From: Streptomyces sp. NBC_00513
GTDB lineage: Bacteria; Actinomycetota; Actinomycetes; Streptomycetales; Streptomycetaceae
DNA: 64,000 nucleotides
Assembly: GCF_041431415.1 (NCBI RefSeq)
Contig: NZ_CP107847.1
Location: 54,407 to 118,406 of the forward strand
Reading direction: 5' to 3'
Positions 19,191 to 28,782 of the stretch are shown one piece after another. The notes under the pieces are model-generated. The model worked only from the letters and a program-made list of their open reading frames with translations. It ran no database searches and had not been told where the DNA came from. Positions within the stretch are counted from its first letter, which is position 1. Every line of letters begins with the position of its first letter. A program made the translations under genes and the position numbers.

Positions 19191-19493
19191 CATTCTTCCG
19201 GTGCTGCCGTTTCGAGGCTTGAGTACGCGAGAGGTGAGGTCGGGGCGTACGACGTTTTCACACGTCGGGTCATGTTGAAACGCATCGGGCCTTCTACTTC
19301 ACTCCATCGCGTTGTCGCGGCTGGTGGATTCGGCACATCGGCGGACAAGCGGCGGTTCGTCTTGCTCTACTGGGCGCGCGCGGCGGGCACGGGGGGCGTT
19401 GTCAGTGCTCCCTGCTTCACTGTGCGCGCAGTAGTTGCGCATGTACGTGTAGCTACCTCTGGGGAGAGCTCTGTGCTCATTCGGGTGGCGGAG
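19191..19493 (+). promoter_or_regulatory. Cascade operon upstream region
   Basis: About 300 bp without a gene before cse1. It carries the second copy of the 16-bp direct repeat (19282-19297) and a slightly AT-richer stretch (TTTTCACACGTCGGGT, 19255-19270). As the first region upstream of seven overlapping cas genes and downstream of a hairpin, it must hold their promoter. The exact -10 and -35 boxes were not identified. Confidence 0.4.
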
Positions 19494-21116
19494 ATGGCGG
19501 TGAACATGGCTGTTGGGTTCGACCTGCGGGACGAGCCGTGGATCCCGGTGCGGTTAGCCGGGGGTGCCTCGACGAGGGTGGGTCTGCGTGATCTGTTCCG
19601 TCGGGCGCACGAGATTGAGGATCTGGAGCTTCCGGTGCCTCCTGCGGCGTCGGGGCTGCTGCGGCTGCTGGCCGCGATGACCGCTCGGATCGTTCATGGG
19701 GATGTCGCCCTGGACGATGAGGATCTGGCCGATGAGCCTCCTCAGTGGATTCGTGCACGCAACGGTGTTCTGCGGCGGGGGGCCTTCGACGCGGACGCGG
19801 TGGACGAATACCTGGATGACAGGGTTCCCGAGGGCTGTTTCGACCTCTTCCATCCTGAGCGGCCCTTCCTGCAGGATCCCCGGCTGCGGATGGAGTGTGT
19901 CGACGGTAAGGGCATGCCGAACCCGTCGGGGGTCAACAAGCTGGTGCTGGGGCGTCCGACCGGTGTCAACGGGGCCGTTCTGTTCGGGCATTTCACCGAC
20001 ACCGCCCCGCTCCCCGTGCCGGCTGCCGAGGCGGCCTGGCACCTGATGGCGCAGTTGTACTACGGGCCTTCCGGTCAGTGCACTCCGCGCAAGATCACGA
20101 CGGTCAAGGCCGGCAACGGCGACGCGGGGCCCCTGAGGAAGGCCCTGTCCTACCATCCATGGGGGGAGACCCTCTTCACGAGCCTGGTCCTGTCGGTGCC
20201 GCAGCCCACGGTGGGGGAGCCGGACCCGAACGACGTGTGCGTATGGGAGGCCCCGTCGTTGCCGGATCCGTTGGGGGCTCCCCCTCCGCCGACCTGGCCA
20301 GGCCGGTTGTTGACCGGTCGTGCCCGTCACGCGGCGCTGCTCGTGCCGTCTCCTGACGGCCGAGCCGTGGTGGACGCCTACCTGACCTGGTCGACGCATC
20401 AGCCTGCCGTCCCTGCCCGGGACCCCTACGTCATTCTCGACAAACCGAAGACCGGCGGCGATCCGTACGCGCGGCCCGCGGACGGCAGCCGGGCCTTGTG
20501 GCGGGACCTGGATGCTCTTCTCCTCAAGGGACGCGAACAGACTCAGCGGCCGGCGGTGTTCGAGAATCTGCCGTCGTCACTGCGTGCCGGTCTGCGTGTT
20601 CGTGCGTACGGTTTCGATCAGGACGGCCAGCAGAAAGACAGTTCCTGGTTCGAGGCGACGACTCCGCCTGTCCTGGGCTGGCAGGAAGACGGGCCCAGCC
20701 CTGCCATGGCACTGCGGGTCGCTCAGAGCCGGGAGTTCGCCGAGCAGGCCGGTGACCGGCTGCACTATGCCGCCCGACTGGCCTGGAGGGTCGCAACCGA
20801 TACCGGGCTGGACCCGGCGGCCAAGGTGAGGCTCGATCCGAAGAAGCCCGGCCCCTGGGCGCAGCCGGCGATGGCTTATTACTGGCCGGCTGCCGAGCGG
20901 GTTTTCTGGTCCCTTCTGGATCCCGCCGGGCTCGGTGATTCGGTGCGGATCTCTTTCGTGGATGTGGCGCTCGGTGCTCTGGACGCGGCGATCGGCGCGC
21001 GCAGCGCGGATGTGCGTGTGGCTCGGGCCCGGGTGAGGGCGCGCGGGGTGTTGCGTTCGCTGCTGCGCCAGAGCGGCATTCCGCAGCAGGTTTCAGCGAT
21101 TTCAGGCGGGAAGTGA
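19494..21116 (+). CDS. cse1: Cascade large subunit Cse1/CasA (Cas8e)
   Basis: 540 aa. ATG 19494 (VNMAVGFDLRDEPWIPV follows) or ATG 19506; both fit. Family features: the N-terminal FDLRDEPWIPV, GLRDLFRRAHEI and a long middle with HLMAQLYYGPSGQCTPRKIT. The sequence continues with ALSYHPWGETLF. Cse1 reads the PAM and recruits Cas3. It begins the operon and is followed directly by cse2 (3-base gap). Length is usual for type I-E. Confidence 0.92.
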   Translation: MAVNMAVGFDLRDEPWIPVRLAGGASTRVGLRDLFRRAHEIEDLELPVPPAASGLLRLLAAMTARIVHGDVALDDEDLADEPPQWIRARNGVLRRGAFDADAVDEYLDDRVPEGCFDLFHPERPFLQDPRLRMECVDGKGMPNPSGVNKLVLGRPTGVNGAVLFGHFTDTAPLPVPAAEAAWHLMAQLYYGPSGQCTPRKITTVKAGNGDAGPLRKALSYHPWGETLFTSLVLSVPQPTVGEPDPNDVCVWEAPSLPDPLGAPPPPTWPGRLLTGRARHAALLVPSPDGRAVVDAYLTWSTHQPAVPARDPYVILDKPKTGGDPYARPADGSRALWRDLDALLLKGREQTQRPAVFENLPSSLRAGLRVRAYGFDQDGQQKDSSWFEATTPPVLGWQEDGPSPAMALRVAQSREFAEQAGDRLHYAARLAWRVATDTGLDPAAKVRLDPKKPGPWAQPAMAYYWPAAERVFWSLLDPAGLGDSVRISFVDVALGALDAAIGARSADVRVARARVRARGVLRSLLRQSGIPQQVSAISGGK

Positions 21117-21119
21117 GTG

Positions 21120-21911
21120 ATGACGACCATCCCTGTGCAGGCAACTTCGCCCGTCCCTGATCGGGTCGCCGGGCGCGAGTCGCAGATGTCGAGGTTCGTC
21201 GTGGAGGTGATCGGCTTGTGCGCGCAGGACAAACGGGCGCAGGCGGATCTGCGTAGTGGGCTCGGTTTGCCCTATGAGCGCTGTCATCGTCTGCACCGTC
21301 ATCTGGTGCGCCTGGTACCTCAGGGTGTACGGCATCCGGCGGCCCGGCGTCCCTACTACGCGGTGGCCGCGTTGATCGCGGCCCGGTCGCGTTCGGCCCG
21401 TGAGGAGGAAGCCGCCCGGGCCGAGGACTTGGCCGTTCAGAGGAAACTGGCGCGGGCCGCGGAGTCCGCCGTCGAGGGTTCGGTGGCATCCGAGGCGGTG
21501 CCGGACCTCGCGAAGGGCGTGGACGCGGACCGTGCGTGGGGGGAGCGGGTCAGCCTGGGGGCGTCGCTGGCCGAGGCCGTCAACAAAGGGCTGATGAAGC
21601 CGGACTCGGCGGAGTCGGAGCTGCACTACATGGCGCGCGTGGGCAGCGACTCGCTGCACATGCGGCTCCCGGCGTTGATGCGGCAGCTCAACGGCCGGGG
21701 AGTGGCTTTGGACTGGGCGGTGCTTCTCGAAGATCTGTCCTGGTGGGATCGGCACCAGGACCGGGTCGCGACGCGATGGCTGGAGGACTTTTTTCGCGTC
21801 CGCATGGCCGAGCAGTCGGCCGATTCTGCCGCATCCGGTCTGGACCGAGGCGAAAGCGTCGCGGACCGCGACGACGATCACAACGATGTCACCCCTGAGG
21901 AGAACGAGTGA
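21120..21911 (+). CDS. cse2: Cascade small subunit Cse2/CasB
   Basis: 263 aa from ATG 21120 (GTG 21117 in frame), with GGCGGGAAG just upstream. All-helical and charged, with RSGLGLPYERCHRLHRHLVR near the front and MRLPALMRQLNGRGVALDWA in the second half, typical of CasB. Two copies stabilise the R-loop in Cascade. It has an acidic tail. Its stop overlaps the cas7 start by 4 bases. Confidence 0.88.
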   Translation: MTTIPVQATSPVPDRVAGRESQMSRFVVEVIGLCAQDKRAQADLRSGLGLPYERCHRLHRHLVRLVPQGVRHPAARRPYYAVAALIAARSRSAREEEAARAEDLAVQRKLARAAESAVEGSVASEAVPDLAKGVDADRAWGERVSLGASLAEAVNKGLMKPDSAESELHYMARVGSDSLHMRLPALMRQLNGRGVALDWAVLLEDLSWWDRHQDRVATRWLEDFFRVRMAEQSADSAASGLDRGESVADRDDDHNDVTPEENE

Positions 21912-23050
21912 ACTCCCTGTTCATGGACCTGAATGCCATCCAGTCGGTTCCCGCGGCCAATCTGAACCGGGACGATCTCGGTTCGCCGAAGACCGTCCGC
22001 TACGGCAACGCGAACCGGGTCAGGGTCTCCAGCCAGTCGTGGAAGCGCGTGATCCGTCAGGGAGTGGAAGACGACCTCGGCGAGAAGGCCAAGCGGACCC
22101 GCATGGTCCCCGTCAAGGTGCGCGAACACCTGATCCGGTCGGGCTGGCCCGAGGACCTGGCCGTGTTCGCCGGCGCGCAGGTCGCCGCGAGCGCCGGCAA
22201 GAAGGGCCTGGGCACGGAGAAGGCGGGGCACACGTCGGTGCTCCTGTTCCTGCCCGAAGCAGGAATCGAGGAACTCACCGCGGTATGTGTCGAGCATCGG
22301 GCCGAACTGGAAGCCGGGCTGGGCAAAGCCAAGCCCGGGGCGTTGTTGCCGGCACAGCGCATCGAGACCATTCTCAAGTCCCGGACCGCTTCCATCAGTC
22401 TCCTGGGGCGCATGCTCGCTGAACTTCCCGGTGCCAACGTCGACGGGGCGGCCCAGGTCGCACACGCCTTCACCACGCACGCCGCAGAACCCCAGCGTGA
22501 CTATTTCACCGCCGTCGACGACTGGCTGGGCGAGTCGGAGACCGGCAGCGGTCACCTCGACACCGCCGAGTTCAGTGCCGGCGTTCTCTACCGCTTCGCG
22601 TCCGTCAACGTCTCCGACCTGCTGACCAACCTCGAAGGAGACACCAAGGCCGCCCGCACGGTCCTCGCCAGTTTCGCGGACCACTTCCTCATGTCGCTTC
22701 CCCAGGCCAAGAAGAACAGCACAGCCCCCCACACCATCCCCGACCTCGCCTACCTGGCGGTCCGCTCCCAACGTCCGCTCTCTATGGCCGCGGCATTCGA
22801 GACTCCCGTGAACGCGGACCGTGCCGGCGGATTCTCCGCACCCTCGCGCGCGGCCCTCGCGCACTACGCCGGGCAGGTGCACCGCCTCACCGGAAACCGC
22901 CACCGCGCCTTCCACGGACACGCGACAACCAACACCGAGCCGTACGAGCAACTCGGCTCCGTCCACGACTCCTTCGCGGAACTGATCGACGCCGCCATCG
23001 AAGCGGCACTGCCCGAGACGACCCCCGGCGACCTGGACGGCAGTCAGTGA
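21908..23050 (+). CDS. cas7e: Cascade backbone subunit Cas7e (Cse4/CasC)
   Basis: 380 aa, GTG overlapping cse2. The N-terminus (FMDLNAIQSVPAANLNRDDL, GSPKTVRYGNANRVRVSSQS) is a type I-E Cas7 hallmark, as are SWKRVIRQ and TAEFSAGVLYRFASVNV. Six copies bind the crRNA spacer. The reading frame is intact and of usual length. Confidence 0.93.
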   Translation: MNSLFMDLNAIQSVPAANLNRDDLGSPKTVRYGNANRVRVSSQSWKRVIRQGVEDDLGEKAKRTRMVPVKVREHLIRSGWPEDLAVFAGAQVAASAGKKGLGTEKAGHTSVLLFLPEAGIEELTAVCVEHRAELEAGLGKAKPGALLPAQRIETILKSRTASISLLGRMLAELPGANVDGAAQVAHAFTTHAAEPQRDYFTAVDDWLGESETGSGHLDTAEFSAGVLYRFASVNVSDLLTNLEGDTKAARTVLASFADHFLMSLPQAKKNSTAPHTIPDLAYLAVRSQRPLSMAAAFETPVNADRAGGFSAPSRAALAHYAGQVHRLTGNRHRAFHGHATTNTEPYEQLGSVHDSFAELIDAAIEAALPETTPGDLDGSQ

Positions 23051-23856
23051 CCGGTCTGCTGCTGCGACTGGCCGGCCCCCTGCAGTCCTGGGGCGAACGG
23101 TCGGCGTTCACCGCCGTCCGCGACACCGCCGGATTCCCCACACGCTCCGGCCTCATCGGAATCTTCGCCGCGGCCCAGGGCCTTGCCCGCGGAGCCTCCC
23201 TCGCACGGTACGAAGCGTTGGAGATCACCGTACGCGTCGACCGGCCAGGGACCCTCCTGATCGACTACCACACCGTGGGGGGAGGACAGCCCGCGCATCT
23301 GACCGCCGCGACCAGCGGCGGAAAGAACAAAGGAGCTGCGGTGGTCACCCGCCGTCAATATCTGGCCGACGCGGCCTTCGTCGTCGCGGTCACCGGCCCC
23401 GGCGACCAGATCACGGAACTCGCCGCAGCGTTGACGCATCCCCATTGGGCGCCCTACCTCGGCCGACGTTCCTGTCCCCCCGACGAGCCGTTCCTGTTGC
23501 GATCCGACGTCGAGGACCCGGTCGCCGAGCTCCTCACCACCGTCCCCCTGACCAGCCCCCACACCGACGACCGCCGCACCAGAGCACCCATCGCACGACC
23601 AGACACGAGCGTGGACTTCCTGTGGGAACGGCCACCATCCGGGCAGTCGACGACCGCGACCCCCCTGACCGTCCAAGACAGGCCCGTCACGTTCGCCCAG
23701 CACGGCCGAAGCCACGGCAAACGCCACCTGTACCGGACCACGGAGCAGCTGCCCGCCGGCCTGTTGCCCAGGGGCGACCGCGCCCTGCACGACCGCCTGA
23801 TCGACTACGCCGCCGCGGACGCCGAGCGCCCGCAGAGCACGGAGTACACCGCATGA
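23047..23856 (+). CDS. cas5e: Cascade subunit Cas5e (CasD)
   Basis: 269 aa, GTG overlapping cas7 by 4 bases. The opening LLLRLAGPLQSWGERSAFT and DTAGFPTRSGLIGIFAAAQG is diagnostic for Cas5e. It holds the crRNA 5' handle. Its stop overlaps the cas6 ATG. Confidence 0.93.
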   Translation: MTGLLLRLAGPLQSWGERSAFTAVRDTAGFPTRSGLIGIFAAAQGLARGASLARYEALEITVRVDRPGTLLIDYHTVGGGQPAHLTAATSGGKNKGAAVVTRRQYLADAAFVVAVTGPGDQITELAAALTHPHWAPYLGRRSCPPDEPFLLRSDVEDPVAELLTTVPLTSPHTDDRRTRAPIARPDTSVDFLWERPPSGQSTTATPLTVQDRPVTFAQHGRSHGKRHLYRTTEQLPAGLLPRGDRALHDRLIDYAAADAERPQSTEYTA

Positions 23857-24500
23857 CGCCAACCGCCAAGCTCGCCCGAATCCGCCTGAACCCACAAAGC
23901 CGCGCCGTCGCACGCGACCTGCGCGACGCGACGCAGATGCACCGCACCCTGATGCGGCTGGTCCCCGACGACCTCGGCGACAGCCCGCGCTCGCGCAGTG
24001 GCCTCCTCTTCCGTGTCGAGAGCACACCGGAAGCCACCACCGTCTTCCTCCAGGCGACAGCAGACCTGGACGAGCGGGCCCTACCCCCCGCCTACGGCCA
24101 CGTGCAGATCAAAGATCTCTCCCCGATGTTCGCCGCGCTGCGCCCCGAACTCCCTGTTCGCTACCGGATCACCCTCAACCCCTGCCGACGCGAACGTCTT
24201 CCCCTGACGCAAAAGAACCAACGCGGCAAGATCATTCCCCTCACGGGAGCCGACGCCGACCAGTGGTGGGCACGGCGAGCCGAAAACGCCGGGCTCCGGC
24301 TCACCACCTTGCTGCCCACCCCGGCAGCACCCGCCCGCCGACACGACAACGAAGCCCCCCTCCGCCACAGCCTCATCCGCTACGACGGCACCGCCACCGT
24401 CACCGATCCACACGCCCTCACCAACGCCCTCCTCAGCGGCATCGGAAAAGGAAAACCCTATGGCGCGGGACTGCTGACCCTGGCACCCGCAACCGCATGA
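23853..24500 (+). CDS. cas6e: CRISPR RNA endonuclease Cas6e (Cse3/CasE)
   Basis: 215 aa, ATGA overlap with cas5. Two ferredoxin-like halves with QMHRTLMRLVPDD near the front (the His is a candidate catalytic residue, as in family members). The C-terminal glycine-rich loop GIGKGKPYGAGLLTL is present. It cuts the repeat hairpin (CCCCGC-CGAC-GCGGGG) that all four arrays share, so it should process both repeat variants. Confidence 0.92.
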   Translation: MTPTAKLARIRLNPQSRAVARDLRDATQMHRTLMRLVPDDLGDSPRSRSGLLFRVESTPEATTVFLQATADLDERALPPAYGHVQIKDLSPMFAALRPELPVRYRITLNPCRRERLPLTQKNQRGKIIPLTGADADQWWARRAENAGLRLTTLLPTPAAPARRHDNEAPLRHSLIRYDGTATVTDPHALTNALLSGIGKGKPYGAGLLTLAPATA

Positions 24501-25495
24501 ATAACCAGGAGCCTCGGGGCGGTCAGGCACGACGCCGCCTGGCCGCCCCCACACTCGCCATGCTTCCGCGCATCGCCGACTCGCTCAGCTTCCTCTACCT
24601 CGACATGGTCCGCGTCGTGCAGGACGACACCGGCGTCTGCGCGCAGATCCGGGCCAATGAGCAGCGCACCGACACCGTCTACATCCCCACAGCCGCTCTG
24701 TCCTGCCTGCTCCTCGGGCCAGGCGTCTCCATCACCACACGGGCCATGAGCACCCTCGCCCGGCACGGCACCAGCGTCGTCGTCACAGGATCCGGCGGAG
24801 TACGCGCGTACGCCGCCGTCCTACCCGACTCCCTCACCACCACCTGGCTCGAGCACCAGGTCCACGCCTACGCGGAACCCCAGCGACGACTCGCCGTCGC
24901 CCAACGCATGTACCAGATGCGCTTCGGCGTCGAGGTCCCACCGGAAACCACCCTGGACACCCTCCGGGGCATGGAAGGCCAGCGGATGAGGGCCTTCTAC
25001 CAACTGCTCACCAAGCAACACGGCATCGGACGCTTCCGCCGGAACTACGACCCCAAGCAGTGGCAGGAGCAGGACCCGGTAAACCTGGCCCTGTCCGCCG
25101 CCAACACCTGCCTGTATGGCATCGTGCACGCGGCACTTCTCGCCCTGGGTTGCTCACCCGCCCTCGGTTTCGTCCACACGGGCAAACAACACTCATTCGT
25201 CTACGACATCGCCGACCTGTACAAAACCGACACGACACTGCCGATCGCGTTCTCCCTCCACGACTCCACCGATCCGGAACGGGACGCACGCCGCAAATTT
25301 CGCGACGACCTGCGCCTTCTCAAACTGCTGCCACGCATAGTCCGGGACATCCAGGCACTACTCGCCCCGCAAGCCGACGGACACGATAACGACGAGGAAG
25401 ATCGCGAGCCGCGCGCCGTGAAGCTGGTACACCTCTGGGATCCCAAAGCGGGCACGCTACCGGCCGGCCGCAACTACGGCAGGGAGGAAAGCTAG
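24497..25495 (+). CDS. cas1: CRISPR integrase Cas1 (type I-E)
   Basis: 332 aa, ATG overlapping the cas6 stop. Recognised from [39 protein letters not shown], and the metal-binding region [40 protein letters not shown] and DLYK. With Cas2 it inserts new spacers at leader ends. Two bases separate it from cas2. Intact. Confidence 0.94.
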   Translation: MNNQEPRGGQARRRLAAPTLAMLPRIADSLSFLYLDMVRVVQDDTGVCAQIRANEQRTDTVYIPTAALSCLLLGPGVSITTRAMSTLARHGTSVVVTGSGGVRAYAAVLPDSLTTTWLEHQVHAYAEPQRRLAVAQRMYQMRFGVEVPPETTLDTLRGMEGQRMRAFYQLLTKQHGIGRFRRNYDPKQWQEQDPVNLALSAANTCLYGIVHAALLALGCSPALGFVHTGKQHSFVYDIADLYKTDTTLPIAFSLHDSTDPERDARRKFRDDLRLLKLLPRIVRDIQALLAPQADGHDNDEEDREPRAVKLVHLWDPKAGTLPAGRNYGREES

Positions 25496-25497
25496 CG

Positions 25498-25821
25498 GTG
25501 CCCTCCATGGCAGTCATCGCCACCACCGCTGTGCCCGACCACCTCAGGGGTGCACTCAGCCGTTGGCTGATGGAAGTCGTGCCAGGAATCTTCGTTGGAA
25601 CGCTCTCCGCACGAGTCCGCGACGAACTATGGACGTCCGTGACTGAGACGGTCGGCGATGGTCAAGCTGTCTTGATCCATCCAGCAACCAACGAACAGGG
25701 GTACACACTTCGCACCGCAGGCACACGACGCCGCTTGCCGATGGAGTTCGACGGCCTCACGCTCATCCGGATGACTGGCGTCCCCCAACCGGAAACAGTA
25801 ATGGATTTGCAAACCCCCTAG
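25498..25821 (+). CDS. cas2: CRISPR adaptation protein Cas2 (type I-E)
   Basis: 107 aa from GTG 25498 (ATG 25507 possible). Typical Cas2e: [53 protein letters not shown]. It forms the Cas1-Cas2 integrase. The last codons lie inside DNA that matches the leaders of the other arrays, and array 4 begins only 20 bp after the stop. Confidence 0.92.
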   Translation: MPSMAVIATTAVPDHLRGALSRWLMEVVPGIFVGTLSARVRDELWTSVTETVGDGQAVLIHPATNEQGYTLRTAGTRRRLPMEFDGLTLIRMTGVPQPETVMDLQTP

Positions 25822-25841
25822 AAAGTGCCAGGTCAGAAAGA
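25785..25841 (+). promoter_or_regulatory. Array 4 leader overlapping the 3' end of cas2
   Basis: Read towards the array, AGTAATGGATTTGCAAACCC and CTAGAAAGTGCCAGGTCAGA align with leader 2 and leader 3 in reverse complement (for example GAAACTGCAAAGGCCCTGAG). The match covers the last ~12 codons of cas2 and its TAG stop. So the leader and probably the array promoter are embedded in the cas2 coding end. Confidence 0.6.
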
Positions 25842-27336
25842 GTGCTCCCCGCCGACGCGGGGGTGGTCCGCCGTCACAGTGACGGCTAGATCCGCGACGA
25901 CGGTGCTCCCCGCCGACGCGGGGGTGGTCCGGTGGTCGCCGGGTGAGGTTCCGTCAGGGACCAGTGCTCCCCGCCGACGCGGGGGTGGTCCACGCCCGCC
26001 GCAACGGCCACCAGGTGCTCGCGCGTGCTCCCCGCCGACGCGGGGGTGGTCCGAACCTGGAGACGGCGCAGGTCTCCTTCGTCAAGTGCTCCCCGCCGAC
26101 GCGGGGGTGGTCCGCAGTGACCAGGCCGGCCAGTTCGTCGAACGAGGTGCTCCCCGCCGACGCGGGGGTGGTCCCACCCATGAGGACAAAGCGGACGTTC
26201 GGATCCAGTGCTCCCCGCCGACGCGGGGGTGGTCCAGCCGCGACGGCTGGGTCTGACGCTGTACCGTCGTGCTCCCCGCCGACGCGGGGGTGGTCCGACG
26301 CATGTGGGTGAGGGCCGGATGATCGAGTCGTGCTCCCCGCCGACGCGGGGGTGGTCCGAAACCTGGGGATCGCACACCCCACCAGACGAAGTGCTCCCCG
26401 CCGACGCGGGGGTGGTCCGAAACCTGGGGATCGCACACCCCACCAGACGAAGTGCTCCCCGCCGACGCGGGGGTGGTCCGCTGGGCGCCGCGACCCTGGC
26501 AGCCCTGCGGGGAGTGCTCCCCGCCGACGCGGGGGTGGTCCGCAGTACACGGCCCGCTACGTCACCGCCGCCAAGTGCTCCCCGCCGACGCGGGGGTGGT
26601 CCGCTTGACAACGGTGATGGACTCGTGCTACGCACGTGCTCCCCGCCGACGCGGGGGTGGTCCGGACGCGCTGAACGAGCGGATCGACGAGCTGAAGTGC
26701 TCCCCGCCGACGCGGGGGTGGTCCGTACATCTTCGCGAGGCCGTCGGCCGCGATCTGGTGCTCCCCGCCGACGCGGGGGTGGTCCGCCGGGGTCGGCCTG
26801 CGCGACGTCGCTCAACAGGGTGCTCCCCGCCGACGCGGGGGTGGTCCGTCGTCGTTCACGCGCCCACCTCCAGCTCGATGGTGCTCCCCGCCGACGCGGG
26901 GGTGGTCCTACTGAGCGGCGTTCAGGATCTCGCGCGCCAGCGTGCTCCCCGCCGACGCGGGGGTGGTCCGGTGGTAACCGTCCTCAAGACGGAAGGACTT
27001 GTGTGCTCCCCGCCGACGCGGGGGTGGTCCGGCGGCGAGTCGCAGAACAGACAGCTGGGGGTCGTGCTCCCCGCCGACGCGGGGGTGGTCCGCACACCCC
27101 CGCCCAGGCTCCGCCAGGGGAGGAGTGCTCCCCGCCGACGCGGGGGTGGTCCGTCGTCGCCGTACCGGTCGGCTCTCGACTCCTGGTGCTCCCCGCCGAC
27201 GCGGGGGTGGTCCGATCGGTTGGACTGGTCCGTCTGGCGCGACGATGTGCTCCCCGCCGACGCGGGGGTGGTCCGTGACTGGCCAAACGCCCCGCACCCT
27301 CGATCGTGTGCTCCCCGCCGACGCGGGGGTGGTCCG
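25842..27336 (+). CRISPR. CRISPR array 4, type I-E, 25 repeats
   Basis: Repeat GTGCTCCCCGCC...GGGGTGGTCCG in plus orientation, 29 nt, period 61-62, very uniform; a few units lack the final G or change it (25964, 26147). Transcribed rightwards away from cas2. Two neighbouring spacers, 26359-26390 and 26420-26451, are identical. It is the only array collinear with the cas operon. Confidence 0.97.
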
Positions 27337-27498
27337 CTCCTGGCGCGGCGAGGTCTGACCCTCAGGCCGCTTGCCTCGGCTCCTGACGCAGGCACCCTGG
27401 CGTCGCGACGGAGGCCGCCGCACCGACCAGGGCCCGACCCGATCCGCACCCTCGGGAACGGTCGGGCCCTGCCGGCTCAAGCTGGAGGCAGCCAGCGG

Positions 27499-27738
27499 TC
27501 ACATGGCCCCGTGCAGCGCGTCATCGTCTTCGTAGCGGGCCAGAGCCTGCCCGAGGCCGAACCAGGTCGCCGGCCACGTGGCGATGAAGATGCCCCACCG
27601 GTCCGCCCGGTCGATGCCCCCCGGCTCCACCTTCATCGACGTCACCCACGAGGCGACGGACAACCCGATGGTCAGACAGGCGATCGTGTTCGCGTGCTCG
27701 CTCCGCAGACCCTTGTCGTGCAGCAACTTGACGATCAT
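27499..27738 (-). CDS. Small two-helix membrane protein
   Basis: 79 aa. ATG 27738 chosen because GAGGAG lies ~7 bases upstream; the longer frame has biased composition. Sequence: MIVKLLHDKGLRSEHANTIA, then two hydrophobic segments, TIGLSVASWVT and GIFIATWPATWFGLGQAL, separated by a short charged loop, and an acidic tail. It resembles small unnamed Streptomyces membrane proteins. Function unknown. It converges on array 4. Confidence 0.6.
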   Translation of the reverse strand: MIVKLLHDKGLRSEHANTIACLTIGLSVASWVTSMKVEPGGIDRADRWGIFIATWPATWFGLGQALARYEDDDALHGAM

Positions 27739-27975
27739 GGCGCTCCTCGGCTCGACGACTGAGCTCCCACCGTCACCCACCGACCGGCCGCCCGCATCCG
27801 GGCGGCCTGCTGGCCCCGGGCCTCCCGCCCTCACCGGCCGCCGGCGTTTCAAAGGGCGCCGCGAGCACGACCGTATGCCCGACCGGGTCGTGCCGGGGGG
27901 CTGGCTACCGTTTCGGCCGCCTCGACGGCGGACTTGATGCCCTCCAGCGTTTCCGTGAGCCCGCCGTCTGGTCTG

Positions 27976-28401
27976 TCAGCCGCTTGCGAGCGTCGGATCA
28001 GACAGTGGTCGGTGTGCGTGAGGACAGTACGTGTCAGCTTTGATCGTGGGAATGCTCATCCGTCGCAAGAGATCACGTGTGGTGCGCATGCTCGGCGTGC
28101 TGCGCCAGGCGGGGCCCGGGGGGCGGGAGCGCAGGTGTGAAGGCGCCCGGTTGCCCAGCCCGGTGCTGCCGAAATGCTCGTCGATGACGAGGGCGGTGAT
28201 GACGCCCTGGGCGCAGTCGGAGCAGGTCCGGTAGTGGACTTGGCCGACGGGGAATTCGATCGCGCGGTATGCGCGGCGCAGGCGGCCGATGATGTTGCCT
28301 CGGCGGGAGTGCCTGGCGCCGCGTTGCTCGGCTGGCGGTGTCTGGACGGGGGGACTGGGGCCGAACAGAGTGCTCGTGGGGCGCCCATGTCGTCCGTGCA
28401 T
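27976..28401 (-). CDS. Possible GNAT-like acetyltransferase domain protein
   Basis: About 141 aa; the start is uncertain (ATG 28401 or 28437). The readable core is FPVGQVHYRTCSDCAQGVIT followed by ALVIDEHFGSTGLGNRAPSH, which resembles the acetyl-CoA-binding strand-loop of GNAT proteins, then RSTPSMRTTRDLLRRMSIP. The N-terminal part is low complexity. Family and borders are tentative. Confidence 0.4.
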   Translation of the reverse strand: MHGRHGRPTSTLFGPSPPVQTPPAEQRGARHSRRGNIIGRLRRAYRAIEFPVGQVHYRTCSDCAQGVITALVIDEHFGSTGLGNRAPSHLRSRPPGPAWRSTPSMRTTRDLLRRMSIPTIKADTYCPHAHRPLSDPTLASG

Positions 28402-28587
28402 GAGGTCACGCCCCGGACGCAACGGACTCCCCGTCATGTTCGGGACAAGAGAAGGCCGGCCGGGAAGGGCTGTGCCGCGCCGCTTGGAGCAGACGGCGTG
28501 ACGGCCGGTCCCGTGAAAGGCGGCGGGCAAGGACATCGTCACCCCGGTGGGTCCCGGCGCCTGGCCTCGACCGCGTGCGGAGCATTG

Positions 28588-28749
28588 TTACACCGGCGTC
28601 CACGGAGGTTCGGGGGTGATGTTCACGGCGCCGCAGTTCCAGCACTCCCACTCGTCCGGCAGCCTGTACAACTCACTCCAGAACCCGGTGGGCTTTCCCC
28701 ACACGGTGCAGTCTGCCTCGCAGTCCCAGCACTCGAACGCGAAATCCAC
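28588..28749 (-). CDS. Small zinc-ribbon-like protein, 53 aa
   Basis: GTG 28749 with a strong GGGGGAGGA site upstream. Two CxxC pairs, CWDC and CWNC, and many Trp (WGKPTGFWSELYRLP, DEWECWNCGAV) suggest a compact metal-binding ribbon. It lies 33 bp downstream of another small gene in the same direction, so the two are probably co-transcribed. Function unknown. Confidence 0.6.
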   Translation of the reverse strand: MDFAFECWDCEADCTVWGKPTGFWSELYRLPDEWECWNCGAVNITPEPPWTPV

Positions 28750-28782
28750 AAGATCCTCCCCCGAGCGTGTGCCCCGGACCGT

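Noticed and set aside
16905..19193. 762-codon minus-strand frame opposite cas3
   Set aside because: The sense strand has all Cas3 motifs; long antisense frames are normal in DNA of this GC content.
25825..27762. Long plus-strand frames with PADAGVVR repeats
   Set aside because: Shadow of array 4; repetitive by the array period.
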